Below, in pieces: positions 55,751 through 64,000 of a stretch of 64,000 nucleotides of DNA. Numbering within the stretch: position 1 is the first letter of the stretch; the number at the start of each line of letters is the position of its first letter. The position numbers and the translations under genes were made by a program. The notes under the pieces are model-generated. The model made no database searches. It was not told where the DNA came from and saw only the letters and a program-made list of their open reading frames with translations. Origin of the DNA: Rhizobium sp. N324 (lineage in GTDB: Bacteria > Pseudomonadota > Alphaproteobacteria > Rhizobiales > Rhizobiaceae); assembly GCF_001664485.1 (NCBI RefSeq), contig NZ_CP013633.1:62001-126000 (forward strand). Reading direction: 5' to 3'.

Positions 55751-58141
55751 ATGGCGGACATTCTTACATCTCTAAATCCGCTCCGGTGGATTGAAGCGCC
55801 ATCCACGGAACTGGACAGCCAAGTGACCCAAAGTCTATTCCCGATGTTCCAACGCTTGGCGGAAGCGGGCGCTGAAACCGCTAAAATTCTGCAGGTTGCC
55901 TTATTGCGCCGCGTGCAAGTCATGTGCGACAGCCAGTCTACCCGCCAGGGAAAGCTCTTTACTGAGGCCGAACGTCTTGCCGAGAGTCTACGCGAGGTGC
56001 ACGACAATGGGAATTTGGGCCACGCTTGGGCGGAATACCTGCGCGACGCTAGTGAGCGCGCCATATTGTGCATGGATCTTCTCCGACAGCGCGGCGACAT
56101 CTTCCTCGAACATGAAGCGGCAGGCTGTCCGCCGGTTTTCTTCTGCGACTACGAAACAGTTATGGATGGAAACGATCTGCCCTTGAAATCCAATTACGTG
56201 TTACTCCGAATGATTCCGCCCCAAGGTGTTAACGTCGATGACACGAAGCGCCCCTTTATAATCATTTGTCCGCGCGCCGGACATAGTCCCGGCGTCGGTG
56301 GCCACAAAGAAGACAGCCAGGTCGGCGTGGCGTTCCGGGAAGGTCACCCGGTTTATTTGGTGTCCTTCCGCCGAGAGCCAGAGGGGGGGCAGTATCTCTC
56401 TAATGTCACGTATGCGGAAGCGGCCTTTGTTCGTGAGGTCATGCGCCTGCATCCGCTGGCCCGCCTTCCAGTCGTAGTCGGCAACTGCCAAGCTGGCTGG
56501 GCTACCCTTCTGATGGTTGCGACAAATCTCGACTTAGCTGGCCCGATCATCCTCAACGGATCGCCGGTGACACCTACCTCGGGAAATATCGGCGAAAATA
56601 CCCTCCGCTACATGGCGGGCCTCTTCGGGGGAGCTTGGATCACCATGTTTTTGTCAGATCTGGGCGGAGGCATCTTCGACGGCGCCCATCTCGTACAGAA
56701 TTTCGAAACGCTCAATCCCGAGCGCCAGTTATTCCTGAAGTATGTCGAACTGTTCCGAGATGTGGATGCGGCGAGCGAAGCCTTCCTTAAGGCTGAGAAG
56801 TGGTGGGGCGGCTTCTGCCTGATGCGGGGAGACGAGATCCGCTGGATAGTTGAGCACCTCTTTGTTGGTAATCGACTGGCGCACAACAAGGCGTATGGGG
56901 AGCCGGAACGGCGGCATTTCGACCTTAAGAAGATCAGGGCGCCTATTATCATATTTGCCAGTCATGGCGACAATGTCACGCCGCCGCAGCAGGCGCTGAA
57001 TTGGATCCCCGAAATCTATGACAACGAGGAGGAAATCCGCCTTCTCGGCCAGCACATTATTTATATGGTACACAACGACGTCGGTCACCTCGGTACATTC
57101 GTTTCCTCGAGAGTAATCAACAAAGAATACAATGAGGTTGCAAGCACGCTCGAGGCAATTGAGGCGTTGTTGCCTGGCCTTTACGAGATGCGCATCACGG
57201 ACATTCAAGAAGATGCTGGACACAAGAGCTATAGTGTTGAACTGATCGAGCGCACCTTCGAGAATATCCGTGAGTTTAACGACGGCCATGACGATGGAGG
57301 TCCCTTCGCTGCCGTCGCCCGCGTCTCTGAACTGCAAGCGCAGATCTATCACACAGTTGCCCGCCCCTTTGTGCAGGCCGCGGTCACAGACATCTCAGCA
57401 GACGCCAGCCGAATGTTCCATCCAAAGCGGCTGGAGCGATCGCTGCTGTCTTCTCAGAATCCGATCATGGTTGGCTATAAGTCAATTTCAGAGCAGGTAC
57501 GGAACTCCCGGGCGAACGCAGCAGCGGAAAATCCTTTCCTGGCTGCGGAAGCGCTCTATTTCAAGGCTGTCGAACAGGCGATCGTGGTCATGCGCGACTG
57601 GCGCGACATGGGTTATGAGCTCGCGTTTCACATGATCTGGAACAACCCTTGGCAGCGATATTTTGACAATCCCCACGAAGCATACCGCAAAGGGACGACA
57701 CTTGACGATATGAGATGGCAGCCGGACATCGCCAATGCGCTCAGGAGGATCGCGATCGGCGGACTCGCCGATGCCATCATCCGTATGGTCGTACTCCTGG
57801 TGAGCGATCGTGGCGGGATCCGACGCGACCGCCTGGCGCGCTGGTCACGGGTGCTGACCGAGGACGAGCCCTTCCGCTCACTAAGCGCTGATCATTTGGC
57901 CGAAATCACTCGCGTGCAGACGGCTATCGTCACCTTTGAGCCGGAGCAAGCAATCGAGACGCTGCCGCTGTTGCTAACGGAACCGAGGCAACGGCAACTC
58001 GCTTATGCAGCCGCTTGCTATATCCCGGGCTCCAGGGCGGAGATGTCATCGAGTACTGTTGCCATGCTACAGCGCTTCGCGGACGTGCTTGGCCAGCCAT
58101 CGATCGTCGATGTGATTGAGGATCCGCTGGCAGTGACATAG
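55751..58141 (+). CDS. DUF3141 (PhaC-like alpha/beta-hydrolase) protein
   Basis: A 796-residue protein of the DUF3141 family. The start at 55751 follows GAGGAG with 8 bases of spacing. The N-terminal region is helical (LTSLNPLRWIEAPSTELDSQ), followed by an alpha/beta-hydrolase core. FIIICPRAGHSPGVGGHKED forms the oxyanion-side loop, VVVGNCQAGWATLLMVATNL gives a PhaC-like Cys nucleophile elbow, and APIIIFASHGDNVTPPQQAL supplies the Asp. VHNDVGHLGTFVSSRV supplies the His. PHA synthases have this Cys-Asp-His set, so polyester or acyl-transfer chemistry is possible, but the family's function is unknown to me. The long helical C-terminus (SERQ... LRRIAIGGLADAIIRMVV) is family-typical. Confidence 0.82.
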   Translation: MADILTSLNPLRWIEAPSTELDSQVTQSLFPMFQRLAEAGAETAKILQVALLRRVQVMCDSQSTRQGKLFTEAERLAESLREVHDNGNLGHAWAEYLRDASERAILCMDLLRQRGDIFLEHEAAGCPPVFFCDYETVMDGNDLPLKSNYVLLRMIPPQGVNVDDTKRPFIIICPRAGHSPGVGGHKEDSQVGVAFREGHPVYLVSFRREPEGGQYLSNVTYAEAAFVREVMRLHPLARLPVVVGNCQAGWATLLMVATNLDLAGPIILNGSPVTPTSGNIGENTLRYMAGLFGGAWITMFLSDLGGGIFDGAHLVQNFETLNPERQLFLKYVELFRDVDAASEAFLKAEKWWGGFCLMRGDEIRWIVEHLFVGNRLAHNKAYGEPERRHFDLKKIRAPIIIFASHGDNVTPPQQALNWIPEIYDNEEEIRLLGQHIIYMVHNDVGHLGTFVSSRVINKEYNEVASTLEAIEALLPGLYEMRITDIQEDAGHKSYSVELIERTFENIREFNDGHDDGGPFAAVARVSELQAQIYHTVARPFVQAAVTDISADASRMFHPKRLERSLLSSQNPIMVGYKSISEQVRNSRANAAAENPFLAAEALYFKAVEQAIVVMRDWRDMGYELAFHMIWNNPWQRYFDNPHEAYRKGTTLDDMRWQPDIANALRRIAIGGLADAIIRMVVLLVSDRGGIRRDRLARWSRVLTEDEPFRSLSADHLAEITRVQTAIVTFEPEQAIETLPLLLTEPRQRQLAYAAACYIPGSRAEMSSSTVAMLQRFADVLGQPSIVDVIEDPLAVT

Positions 58142-58364
58142 TTTGTTCGTAGAGTAGCGTCTCGATCTCACCGAATCACATAATTATTGGTTTTCGCTCG
58201 TTGGTCACGGAGGCGCTTGAAACAATTCCATCGCAAATCCAGCCAGGACCGCAGATCGGAAAATTGCCATTGGACATCCGTCCTTTACAACGCAACGATG
58301 CCGTAATCCGGTTCAGTGATCGGGCCGGCAGAGGGCGGATTGAAACTGTGGAGGAAGGCTCTCG

Positions 58365-58670
58365 TCATAGGGCTGGCGCTCGCTGCAAATCATCGTGATC
58401 GAACGCACTGGCCATACGGTTGATCTCGGCTGACCGCGCACCGACCGCCTTGGCGGTCTCGCGCCACCTTGCGGTGTCGCGACTTCCTTAATGATCGCGC
58501 GAGCCTCGGCGAGCGTTAGGGCGTAGAGCTCTGCAGCTTCTTCCAGCAGGTCAAGGGAGCAGGTGCCTTCATCAAGATCAATGTTTGTCGTCAGCGCGCG
58601 CGCCTTGACATCCGTAGGCACTGGATTGAGGTCATAGGCAGGGGACAACGACCAGCTGGCTTTATTGAGC
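58365..58670 (-). pseudogene. hipA toxin-kinase C-terminal remnant, split by IS66
   Basis: Minus-strand sequence gives LNKASWSLSPAYDLNPVPTD, the ATP-pocket/C-terminal HipA segment, then SLDLLEEAAELYALTLAEAR. A small frame change follows near 58480, after which WRETAKAVGARSAEINRMAS and a stop at 58365 complete the C-terminus. The coding sequence continues across the IS66 copy: the bases after 61177 encode ITKNHGFLWLN, which joins precisely to NKASW when one copy of the 8-bp duplication is removed. Only this tail of ~110 codons survives. Confidence 0.8.
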
Positions 58671-58789
58671 GTAAGCGACAAGCTGACCCCATCTGGCGTC
58701 AGTAGCGTTGGCCGCTGTATTGCGGACAGACGATTCACAAACTGTGAGCTTCTATGTCTGCGCCTAGCTCTGGAACTAGAAACTTCCAT

Positions 58790-59140
58790 ATGATCGAGGC
58801 TGTTCCGGAACGGCTTGAGGGCGCCCCACGGCAATTTCGGCGCCGCTGGTCCGATGATTTTAAAGCGCGGGCTGTGGCTGAGGCAATGGAGCCCGGCGCA
58901 AGCGTCTCAGCCATCGCGCATCGCATCGGCATACATCCCTCGCAGCTATTTGGCTGGCGTCGTGATGCTCGTGACGGACAACGATCCTCCTCGCAAGATC
59001 GGGCTGGTCAGACGGAGACTGGGACGATTGGCACACGTGCGATGATCGAGCTTATCATCGGCGACGTCGTTATCCGGGCCGACGCAGATATCGGCGAAGC
59101 ACACCTGCAGCGGGTGATCCGAGCGGTGCGGTCGGCATGA
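58790..59140 (+). CDS. tnpA: IS66 TnpA
   Basis: A 116-residue DNA-binding accessory protein of IS66. RRRWSDDFKARAVAEAMEPG and the HTH IAHRIGIHPSQLFGWRRDA are typical, as is the DVVIRADADIGEAHLQRVIR tail. Its end overlaps the tnpB start by four bases (ATGA). Confidence 0.88.
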   Translation: MIEAVPERLEGAPRQFRRRWSDDFKARAVAEAMEPGASVSAIAHRIGIHPSQLFGWRRDARDGQRSSSQDRAGQTETGTIGTRAMIELIIGDVVIRADADIGEAHLQRVIRAVRSA

Positions 59141-59480
59141 TCCCGTCCGGCGTGAAGGTCTTTCTTGCGAGCCATCCCATCGACTTCCGAAAGGGGCCGG
59201 ACAGCTTGCTTTCGCTGGTACGGGATGCTGGCAGTGATCCGTTCAACGGTGCACTTTATGTCTTTCGGGCCAAGAGAGCAGACCGAGTCAGATCGTGTGG
59301 TGGGATGGTTCCGGCGTTTGCCTCTATGCGAAGCGGCTGGAAAAAGCACAGTTCTGTTGGCCACGCATCGGCCATCATCGCGTCCAGCTCAATCATGCCC
59401 AGCTTCTGGCTTTAGTCGACGGAATGGACTGGAAGCGGGTTCGATCCACGCCGGTGAAGCCTCCCGAGATTGTTGGGTAA
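59137..59480 (+). pseudogene. tnpB: IS66 TnpB, frameshifted
   Basis: Starts MIPSGVKVFLASHPIDFRKG and continues to LYVFRAKRADRV in one frame. The remainder (WWDGSGVCLYAKRLEKAQFC, ending STPVKPPEIVG) is in another frame, with the shift between about 59270 and 59295. One small indel explains it. Confidence 0.82.
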
Positions 59481-59554
59481 AACCGCTGCGGCGAAGTGAA
59501 TCAGGTCCCTGAAACCATGGGCGGATCGCGGCAAAATATGCTCTGATCATACCC

Positions 59555-61147
59555 ATGACGCGACCCGATATCGAGCTCCCGGATGATGTAGAGGCTCTGA
59601 AAGCCATGGTTCTTGCCATGGCCGCAAAAGCAGCCCGCGTCGAGGCTTTGGAGAAGCAGGTTGACGATCTAGAGGCCCGCAACGCGGACGCCAATGAGCG
59701 CATCGAGCGGCTGACGCAGATCCTGAAGGCTTTCGATCGCGCCCGATTTGGCCGACGCTCGGAAAGGCTTGCATCATCCACCGTCGATGACGAGCAGCAT
59801 GCCTTTGTCTTCGAAGAGATCGAGACCGGCATTGCGACGATCAAGGCTCAGGTCACGAAAGGCCGCGGTAGCGCGGACAGCAAACGCGCTCCGCGGCCAC
59901 GCAAGGGCTTTGCGCCTCATCTTGAGCGCGTCGAGGTCGTGATCGAACCGGAAGAGCTTCCAGAACATGCAGGTAAGACCAAAATCCTGATTGGAGAAGA
60001 CGTCTCCGAGCGGCTGGATGTCGTGGCAGCGAAGTTCCGTGTCATCGTCACCCGCCGGCCGAAGTATGCCTTTAGGAACGAGGATGGTGTCGTCCAGGCG
60101 GCGGCTCCGGCACATATCATCGAAGGTGGCATTCCGACGGAAGCACTTCTGGCCCAGATCGCCGTTTCCAAATATGCCGACGGGCTGCCACTCTATCGCC
60201 AGGAAGCCATCTACGCACGCGACAAGGTCGAACTCGACCGCAAGCTGATGGCTCAATGGATGGGCAAGCTGGGGTTCGAGCTCAATATCCTCGCCGACTA
60301 CATCCTCGATGAGATCAAGAAGGCCGAACGGATCTTTGCCGACGAAACGACCTTGCCCACACTTGCACCTGGTTCCGGATCAGCGAAGACGGCATGGCTA
60401 TGGGCGTATGCCAGGGATGACCGGACTTTTGGGGGCAGCGGTCCACCGATGGTAGCCTATCGCTTCGAGGACAGTCGAGCCACCGAGTGTGTCGCACGAC
60501 ACCTGAGCGGCTATCGTGGAATCCTGCAGGTCGACGGATATGCCGCTTATAACAAGCTCGTCCGGAAAGATGGAGGCAATGACAGCGCCATCCTGGCCGG
60601 CTGTTGGTCGCACAGCCGGAGAAAGTTCTACGAGTTGCATGTCGCAAAGAGCTCGAAGGTCGCTACAGACACCGTCGAGCGTATGGCGAGGTTATGGGAG
60701 ATCGAGGAGCGTGTGCGCGGCCAAAGCCCTGAAGCTCGTGTCGCTGCACGCCAGGAGATCTCCGCAGCGATCGTCCGTGACCTCTTCACTCTCTGGCAGG
60801 CGACCCTGCCACGGGTCTCTGGAAAATCCAAACTCGCCGAAGCTCTGCGGTATGCCATCTCGCGTCGAGACATCTTCGAGCGCTTCCTGACCGACGGCCG
60901 CATCGAACTCGACTCCAACATAGTCGAGCGAGCAATCAGACCCCAAGCGATCACGAGGAAAAATAGTCTATTCGCTGGAAGCGACGGTGGCGGCCGGACT
61001 TGGGCGACCATCGCGACGCTCCTGCAAACGGCAAAGATGAATGCAGTCGATCCGCAAGCTTGGTTGACCCAGACGCTTGAGCGCCTTGCGAATGGATGGC
61101 CCAGCAGTGAAATCGACGCGCTCATGCCATGGAACTACGCCGCCTGA
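59555..61147 (+). CDS. tnpC: IS66 transposase TnpC
   Basis: Intact 530-residue transposase. N-terminal coiled coil (AKAARVEALEKQVDDLEARN), the KFRVIVTRRPKYAFRNEDGV zinc-like region (with the usual Cys pair degenerate), and the DDE core: RIFADETTLPTLAPGSG, LQVDGYAAYNKL, and SNIVERAIRPQAITRKNSLF. It could act in trans, but its own tnpB is broken. Confidence 0.9.
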   Translation: MTRPDIELPDDVEALKAMVLAMAAKAARVEALEKQVDDLEARNADANERIERLTQILKAFDRARFGRRSERLASSTVDDEQHAFVFEEIETGIATIKAQVTKGRGSADSKRAPRPRKGFAPHLERVEVVIEPEELPEHAGKTKILIGEDVSERLDVVAAKFRVIVTRRPKYAFRNEDGVVQAAAPAHIIEGGIPTEALLAQIAVSKYADGLPLYRQEAIYARDKVELDRKLMAQWMGKLGFELNILADYILDEIKKAERIFADETTLPTLAPGSGSAKTAWLWAYARDDRTFGGSGPPMVAYRFEDSRATECVARHLSGYRGILQVDGYAAYNKLVRKDGGNDSAILAGCWSHSRRKFYELHVAKSSKVATDTVERMARLWEIEERVRGQSPEARVAARQEISAAIVRDLFTLWQATLPRVSGKSKLAEALRYAISRRDIFERFLTDGRIELDSNIVERAIRPQAITRKNSLFAGSDGGGRTWATIATLLQTAKMNAVDPQAWLTQTLERLANGWPSSEIDALMPWNYAA

Positions 61148-61276
61148 ACGGCCACGGCTTGTCGCTTACTATTGAGCCACAGAAAGCCGTGATTTTTCGT
61201 AATCCCACGGTGACGGCCGTCTTGCGATGACAGGCTACTGACTGTCAGTCCTAGTGGTAACACTAGGAGTAGTCAT

Positions 61277-61687
61277 ATGACGAAGCATCCAATTGAGGTG
61301 ATCACGTCTGTAGAGCGCCGTCGGCGCTGGTCACGCGAAGACAAAGAGCGCCTCGTCGCTGCCTGCTTTGAGCCGGACGCGGTTATCTCTGAGATTGCTC
61401 GCGCGGCCGGTATCCATGTCAGCCAGTTGTTCCGTTGGCGCAAGGAGCTGTGCCGGATCGAGGAGCCGAAGACCGAGGTGGGAACCACGTTGGTGCCGGT
61501 GATCGTGTCGGAGACCGCGCCGGCAGCCTCTCCCGTTCAACCGGAGCCGCCCACTACATCCCATGCGAGACGGAAGCGCAGCGACGTAACGATTGAGCTG
61601 GGTCGGGGCCGGCGTGTCCGGGTGGACAGCGATATCGAAACGGAAGCGCTTGGCCGGATTCTCGATTGCGTATTGGGTCTTCGATGA
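61277..61687 (+). CDS. tnpA: IS66 TnpA
   Basis: A 136-residue accessory protein. HTH region SRREDKERLV-like WSREDKERLVAACFEPDAVI and IARAAGIHVSQLFRWRKELC; the tail RGRRVRVDSDIETEALGRIL is family-typical. The stop overlaps tnpB by four bases. Confidence 0.88.
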   Translation: MTKHPIEVITSVERRRRWSREDKERLVAACFEPDAVISEIARAAGIHVSQLFRWRKELCRIEEPKTEVGTTLVPVIVSETAPAASPVQPEPPTTSHARRKRSDVTIELGRGRRVRVDSDIETEALGRILDCVLGLR

Positions 61688-62031
61688 TCCCGGTTCCGAG
61701 TGGGGTGAAGGTCTGGCTGGCGACGGGCCACACCGATATGCGCAAAGGCTTCCCCGGTCTGTCGTTGATGGTGCAGGAGGCGCTGAAGCGTGACCCGATG
61801 TCTGGGCACCTGTTCGTATTCCGCGGCCGAGGCGGTGGCCTGATCAAGGTGATCTGGCATGACGGTCAAGGAGCTTGCCTGTTCACGAAGAAACTGGAGC
61901 GTGGACGCTTTATTTGGCCATCAGCAGCCGATGGCACGGTGGTGATCACGCCTGCGCGGCTCGGTTATCTGCTGGAAGGTATCGACTGGCGGATGCCGCA
62001 AAAGACCTGGCGGCCGACGTCGGTCGGATGA
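61684..62031 (+). CDS. tnpB: IS66 TnpB
   Basis: Intact 115-residue IS66 Orf2 protein of unknown but required function. MIPVPSGVKVWLATGHTDMR opens it; FRGRGGGLIKVIWHDGQGAC and LERGRFIWPSAADGTVVITP are the same motifs left as fragments at 1239-2080. The start is at 61684. Confidence 0.92.
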   Translation: MIPVPSGVKVWLATGHTDMRKGFPGLSLMVQEALKRDPMSGHLFVFRGRGGGLIKVIWHDGQGACLFTKKLERGRFIWPSAADGTVVITPARLGYLLEGIDWRMPQKTWRPTSVG

Positions 62032-62075
62032 GCAAAACACTGGAATGACGGGGTCGAATATGATTCCATCCTGTC

Positions 62076-63731
62076 ATGAGCAACGCGACCGAAGAACTTC
62101 CGGACGACCTTGCCAGTGCGCTTGCACTGCTGGCCCAGGAACGCGCTCGACGTGTTGCAGCCGAAGCAGAAGCAGCGGTCGCCAAGACTGAGGCCGCCAG
62201 CGCAAAGGCACTCGTATCGAATTCCGAGGCGCTGATCGCCGGGCTGAAGCTGGAGATCGAGAAGGTTCGCCGTGAACTCTACGGCAGCCGGTCCGAGCGC
62301 AAAGCGCGGCTCCTCGAGCAGATGGAACTGCAGCTCGAAGAACTTGAGGCAGACGCCGGTGAAGATGAACTGGTCGCGGAGATCGCAGCCAAAGCTTCAG
62401 GAGTCAAAACCTTCGAGCGCAAGGGTCCATCTCGCAAACCGTTTCCCGAGCATCTGCCGCGTGAACGCGTCGTTATCGCCGCTCCCGCGAATTGCGCCTG
62501 CTGCGGATCGACCAAACTGTCGAAACTCGGCGAGGACATCACCGAAACCCTGGAGGTTGTCCCACGCCAGTGGAAGGTCATCCAGACGGTGCGGGAGAAG
62601 TTCACCTGCCGCGAGTGTGAGAAGATCACGCAGCCGCCAGCACCCTTCCATGTGACGCCCCGCGGTTTTGCCGGGCCGAACCTGCTGGCCATGATCCTGT
62701 TCGAGAAGTTCGCCCAGCACCAGCCGCTCAACCGCCAAAGCGAACGCTATGCACGCGAGGGCGTCGACCTCAGCCTGTCGACGCTGGCCGACCAGGTCGG
62801 AGCATGTGCCGCGGCGTTGAAGCCCATTCACTCCCTGATCGAGGCGCATGTCCTTGCTGCCGAACGTCTGCACGGCGACGACACGACCGTGCCGATCCTG
62901 GCCAAGGGAAAGACCGATACGGGCCGCATCTGGACCTATGTCAGGGACGATCGGCCGTTCGGAGGGCTCTCTCCGCCGGCGGCCCTTTACTATGCCTCGC
63001 GGGACCGACGGCAGGAGCATCCAGAGCGCCACCTGAAGACCTTCACCGGCATTTTGCAGGCGGACGCCTACGGCGGCTACAATCCACTGTTCAAGGTTGA
63101 TCGTGATCCCGATCCCCTGACGCAGGCACTGTGCTGGGCGCACTCGCGTCGCAAATTCTTCGTACTCGCGGACATTGCTGCAAACGCCACGCGTGGAAAG
63201 AACGCTACGCCGATCTCGCCTATGGCGCTCGAAGCCGTCAAACGCATCGATGCCCTGTTCGATATCGAGCGGGAGATCAACGGGCTTGCCGCCGATCAAC
63301 GCCTGGAGCGTCGCCGCAGAGACAGTCTGCCGCTCGTCGACGATCTGCAGGCTTGGCTTCAAACCGAGCGGTCGAAGCTGTCACGCAGTTCTCCGGTCGC
63401 AGAGGCGATCGACTACATGCTCAAGCGTTGGGATGGATTCACGTCATTCTTGCAGGATGGCCGGATTTGCCTGACGAACAATGCCGCCGAGCGGGCGCTC
63501 AGAGGCTTCGCACTCGGCAGAAAATCATGGCTCTTTGCCGGGTCGGATCGCGGCGCTGACCGTGCCGCCTTCATGGCCACGCTGATCATGACGGCAAAAC
63601 TCAACGACATCAATCCGCAGGCATGGCTTGCCGACGTCCTTGCCCGTATCGCAGACACGCCGATTACCAGGCTGGAGCAACTGCTTCCATGGAATTGGAA
63701 ATCGCCGGCTGCAGACGCTCAAGCGGCGTGA
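62076..63731 (+). CDS. tnpC: IS66 transposase TnpC
   Basis: Intact 551-residue transposase. Coiled-coil N-terminus, double CxxC zinc region (ANCACCGSTKLSKLGEDITE and FTCRECEKITQPPAPFHVTP), DDE core (LHGDDTTVPILAKGKTDTGR, LQADAYGGYNPLF, NNAAERALRGFALGRKSWLF). It is closely similar to the shredded copy at 2128-2830, so that copy belongs to the same subgroup. Confidence 0.93.
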   Translation: MSNATEELPDDLASALALLAQERARRVAAEAEAAVAKTEAASAKALVSNSEALIAGLKLEIEKVRRELYGSRSERKARLLEQMELQLEELEADAGEDELVAEIAAKASGVKTFERKGPSRKPFPEHLPRERVVIAAPANCACCGSTKLSKLGEDITETLEVVPRQWKVIQTVREKFTCRECEKITQPPAPFHVTPRGFAGPNLLAMILFEKFAQHQPLNRQSERYAREGVDLSLSTLADQVGACAAALKPIHSLIEAHVLAAERLHGDDTTVPILAKGKTDTGRIWTYVRDDRPFGGLSPPAALYYASRDRRQEHPERHLKTFTGILQADAYGGYNPLFKVDRDPDPLTQALCWAHSRRKFFVLADIAANATRGKNATPISPMALEAVKRIDALFDIEREINGLAADQRLERRRRDSLPLVDDLQAWLQTERSKLSRSSPVAEAIDYMLKRWDGFTSFLQDGRICLTNNAAERALRGFALGRKSWLFAGSDRGADRAAFMATLIMTAKLNDINPQAWLADVLARIADTPITRLEQLLPWNWKSPAADAQAA

Positions 63732-63783
63732 CTGACAGCGGTTGCGTGTCGGCTCCCGATCCATTGCGAGCAAGCGCCGTTAC

Positions 63784-64000
63784 CTACTTCCTTGATCCGT
63801 TCTTGCAGTGAACGCACCAAATCCCCTTGCTTGGGGATTGTAGGGCGGGTTTGCCGCATCGTGGGCAGACAGTGGCAATGGAGCCAGTCCTGTAGGTCAT
63901 TGCGCACCCCTTACCGCGACAAGAAAATTATTCGCCTACCCAATGCATACAGCATTGTGCCTGCCTTCTCCATTGGTCACGGAGAACTAAGTGGCCAGGA
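63784..64000. other. window end, no gene seen
   Basis: 217 bases beyond the second IS66. No frame with a start signal or recognisable product. Confidence 0.4.

Larger units (their letters stand above)
58671..61169 (+). mobile_element. IS66-family element with 8-bp target duplication
   Basis: The ends GTAAGCGACAAGC (58671) and its reverse complement GCTTGTCGCTTAC (61157-61169) define a 2499-bp element. TATTGAGC occurs immediately outside both ends (58663-58670 and 61170-61177), an exact 8-bp duplication as expected for IS66. It carries tnpA, a frameshifted tnpB and an intact tnpC, inserted into the hipA remnant. Confidence 0.92.
61210..63783 (+). mobile_element. second IS66-family element (different subgroup)
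   Basis: Contains complete tnpA, tnpB and tnpC in the standard order with overlapping tnpA/tnpB. Candidate ends are imperfectly related (GTGACGGCCGTCTTGC at 61210, and the reverse complement of GCAAGCGCCGTTAC at 63770-63783). I could not find a matching target duplication, so the borders are approximate or one flank has been rearranged. It lies 32 bp beyond the end of the hipA-flanking sequence. Confidence 0.7.

Overview
The window looks like part of a rhizobial symbiotic plasmid, most like Rhizobium etli pSym (p42d type). The best markers, matched from memory, are the rhizavidin gene (547-1014), a melA-type tyrosinase behind a textbook sigma-54 promoter (50900-51075), and a compact rhc/nol type III secretion (T3SS) cluster. 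It is a mosaic: catabolic and secretion genes are separated by layers of insertion-sequence debris (IS66, IS21, IS481, ISAs1, IS256, IS3).

Layout. 1-2.9 kb: rhizavidin, then shredded IS66 genes carrying a serine-recombinase tail. 2.9-10.7 kb: a multicopper oxidase with a small partner gene, a RibD-C/DHFR-like reductase, three short-chain dehydrogenases and a LysR regulator. 10.8-12.9 kb: a broken ISAs1 transposase and a gene-poor stretch. 12.9-15.4 kb: a GH3 beta-glucosidase with a PA14 insert. 15.4-19.7 kb: nested IS elements (IS481 inside IS21). 19.7-21.2 kb: no convincing gene. 21.2-23.2 kb: an AbiE-type toxin-antitoxin pair with a broken toxin, and a small conserved-looking ORF.

23.5-43.1 kb is the T3SS island. 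It holds two large paralogous candidate translocators/effectors whose domains are in permuted order, two small proteins, then an overlapping operon rhcJ-nolU-nolV-rhcN-rhcQ-rhcR-rhcS-rhcT-rhcU. A convergent block has a pectate lyase, rhcV, a SctD-like protein and a 55-residue needle candidate. A short divergent operon carries rhcC1 and a SctO-like coiled coil, and an XRE regulator closes the island. Two core parts look abnormal: RhcU ends before its NPTH self-cleavage domain, and only the short RhcC1 half of the secretin is present.

43.1-44.5 kb: a dense string of RNA hairpins starting GTGCG (possibly a truncated group II intron) and a broken helicase-type gene tail. 44.5-47.8 kb: three same-strand genes (HAD phosphatase, StiP/PELOTA-type phosphoribosyltransferase, second phosphoribosyltransferase) that resemble the metabolite-synthesis module of Ter stress systems. 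47.8-50.4 kb: IS remnants and a broken IS256 transposase. 50.9-58.1 kb: tyrosinase melA, a small exported protein, an M28-like peptidase with a TTG start, and a DUF3141/PhaC-like protein. 58.3-63.8 kb: a HipA tail split by an IS66 copy with a perfect 8-bp target duplication, followed by a second, intact IS66-family copy.

The functional theme is plant and soil interaction: copper oxidases acting on phenolics, plant-polymer hydrolysis, and secretion into host cells.
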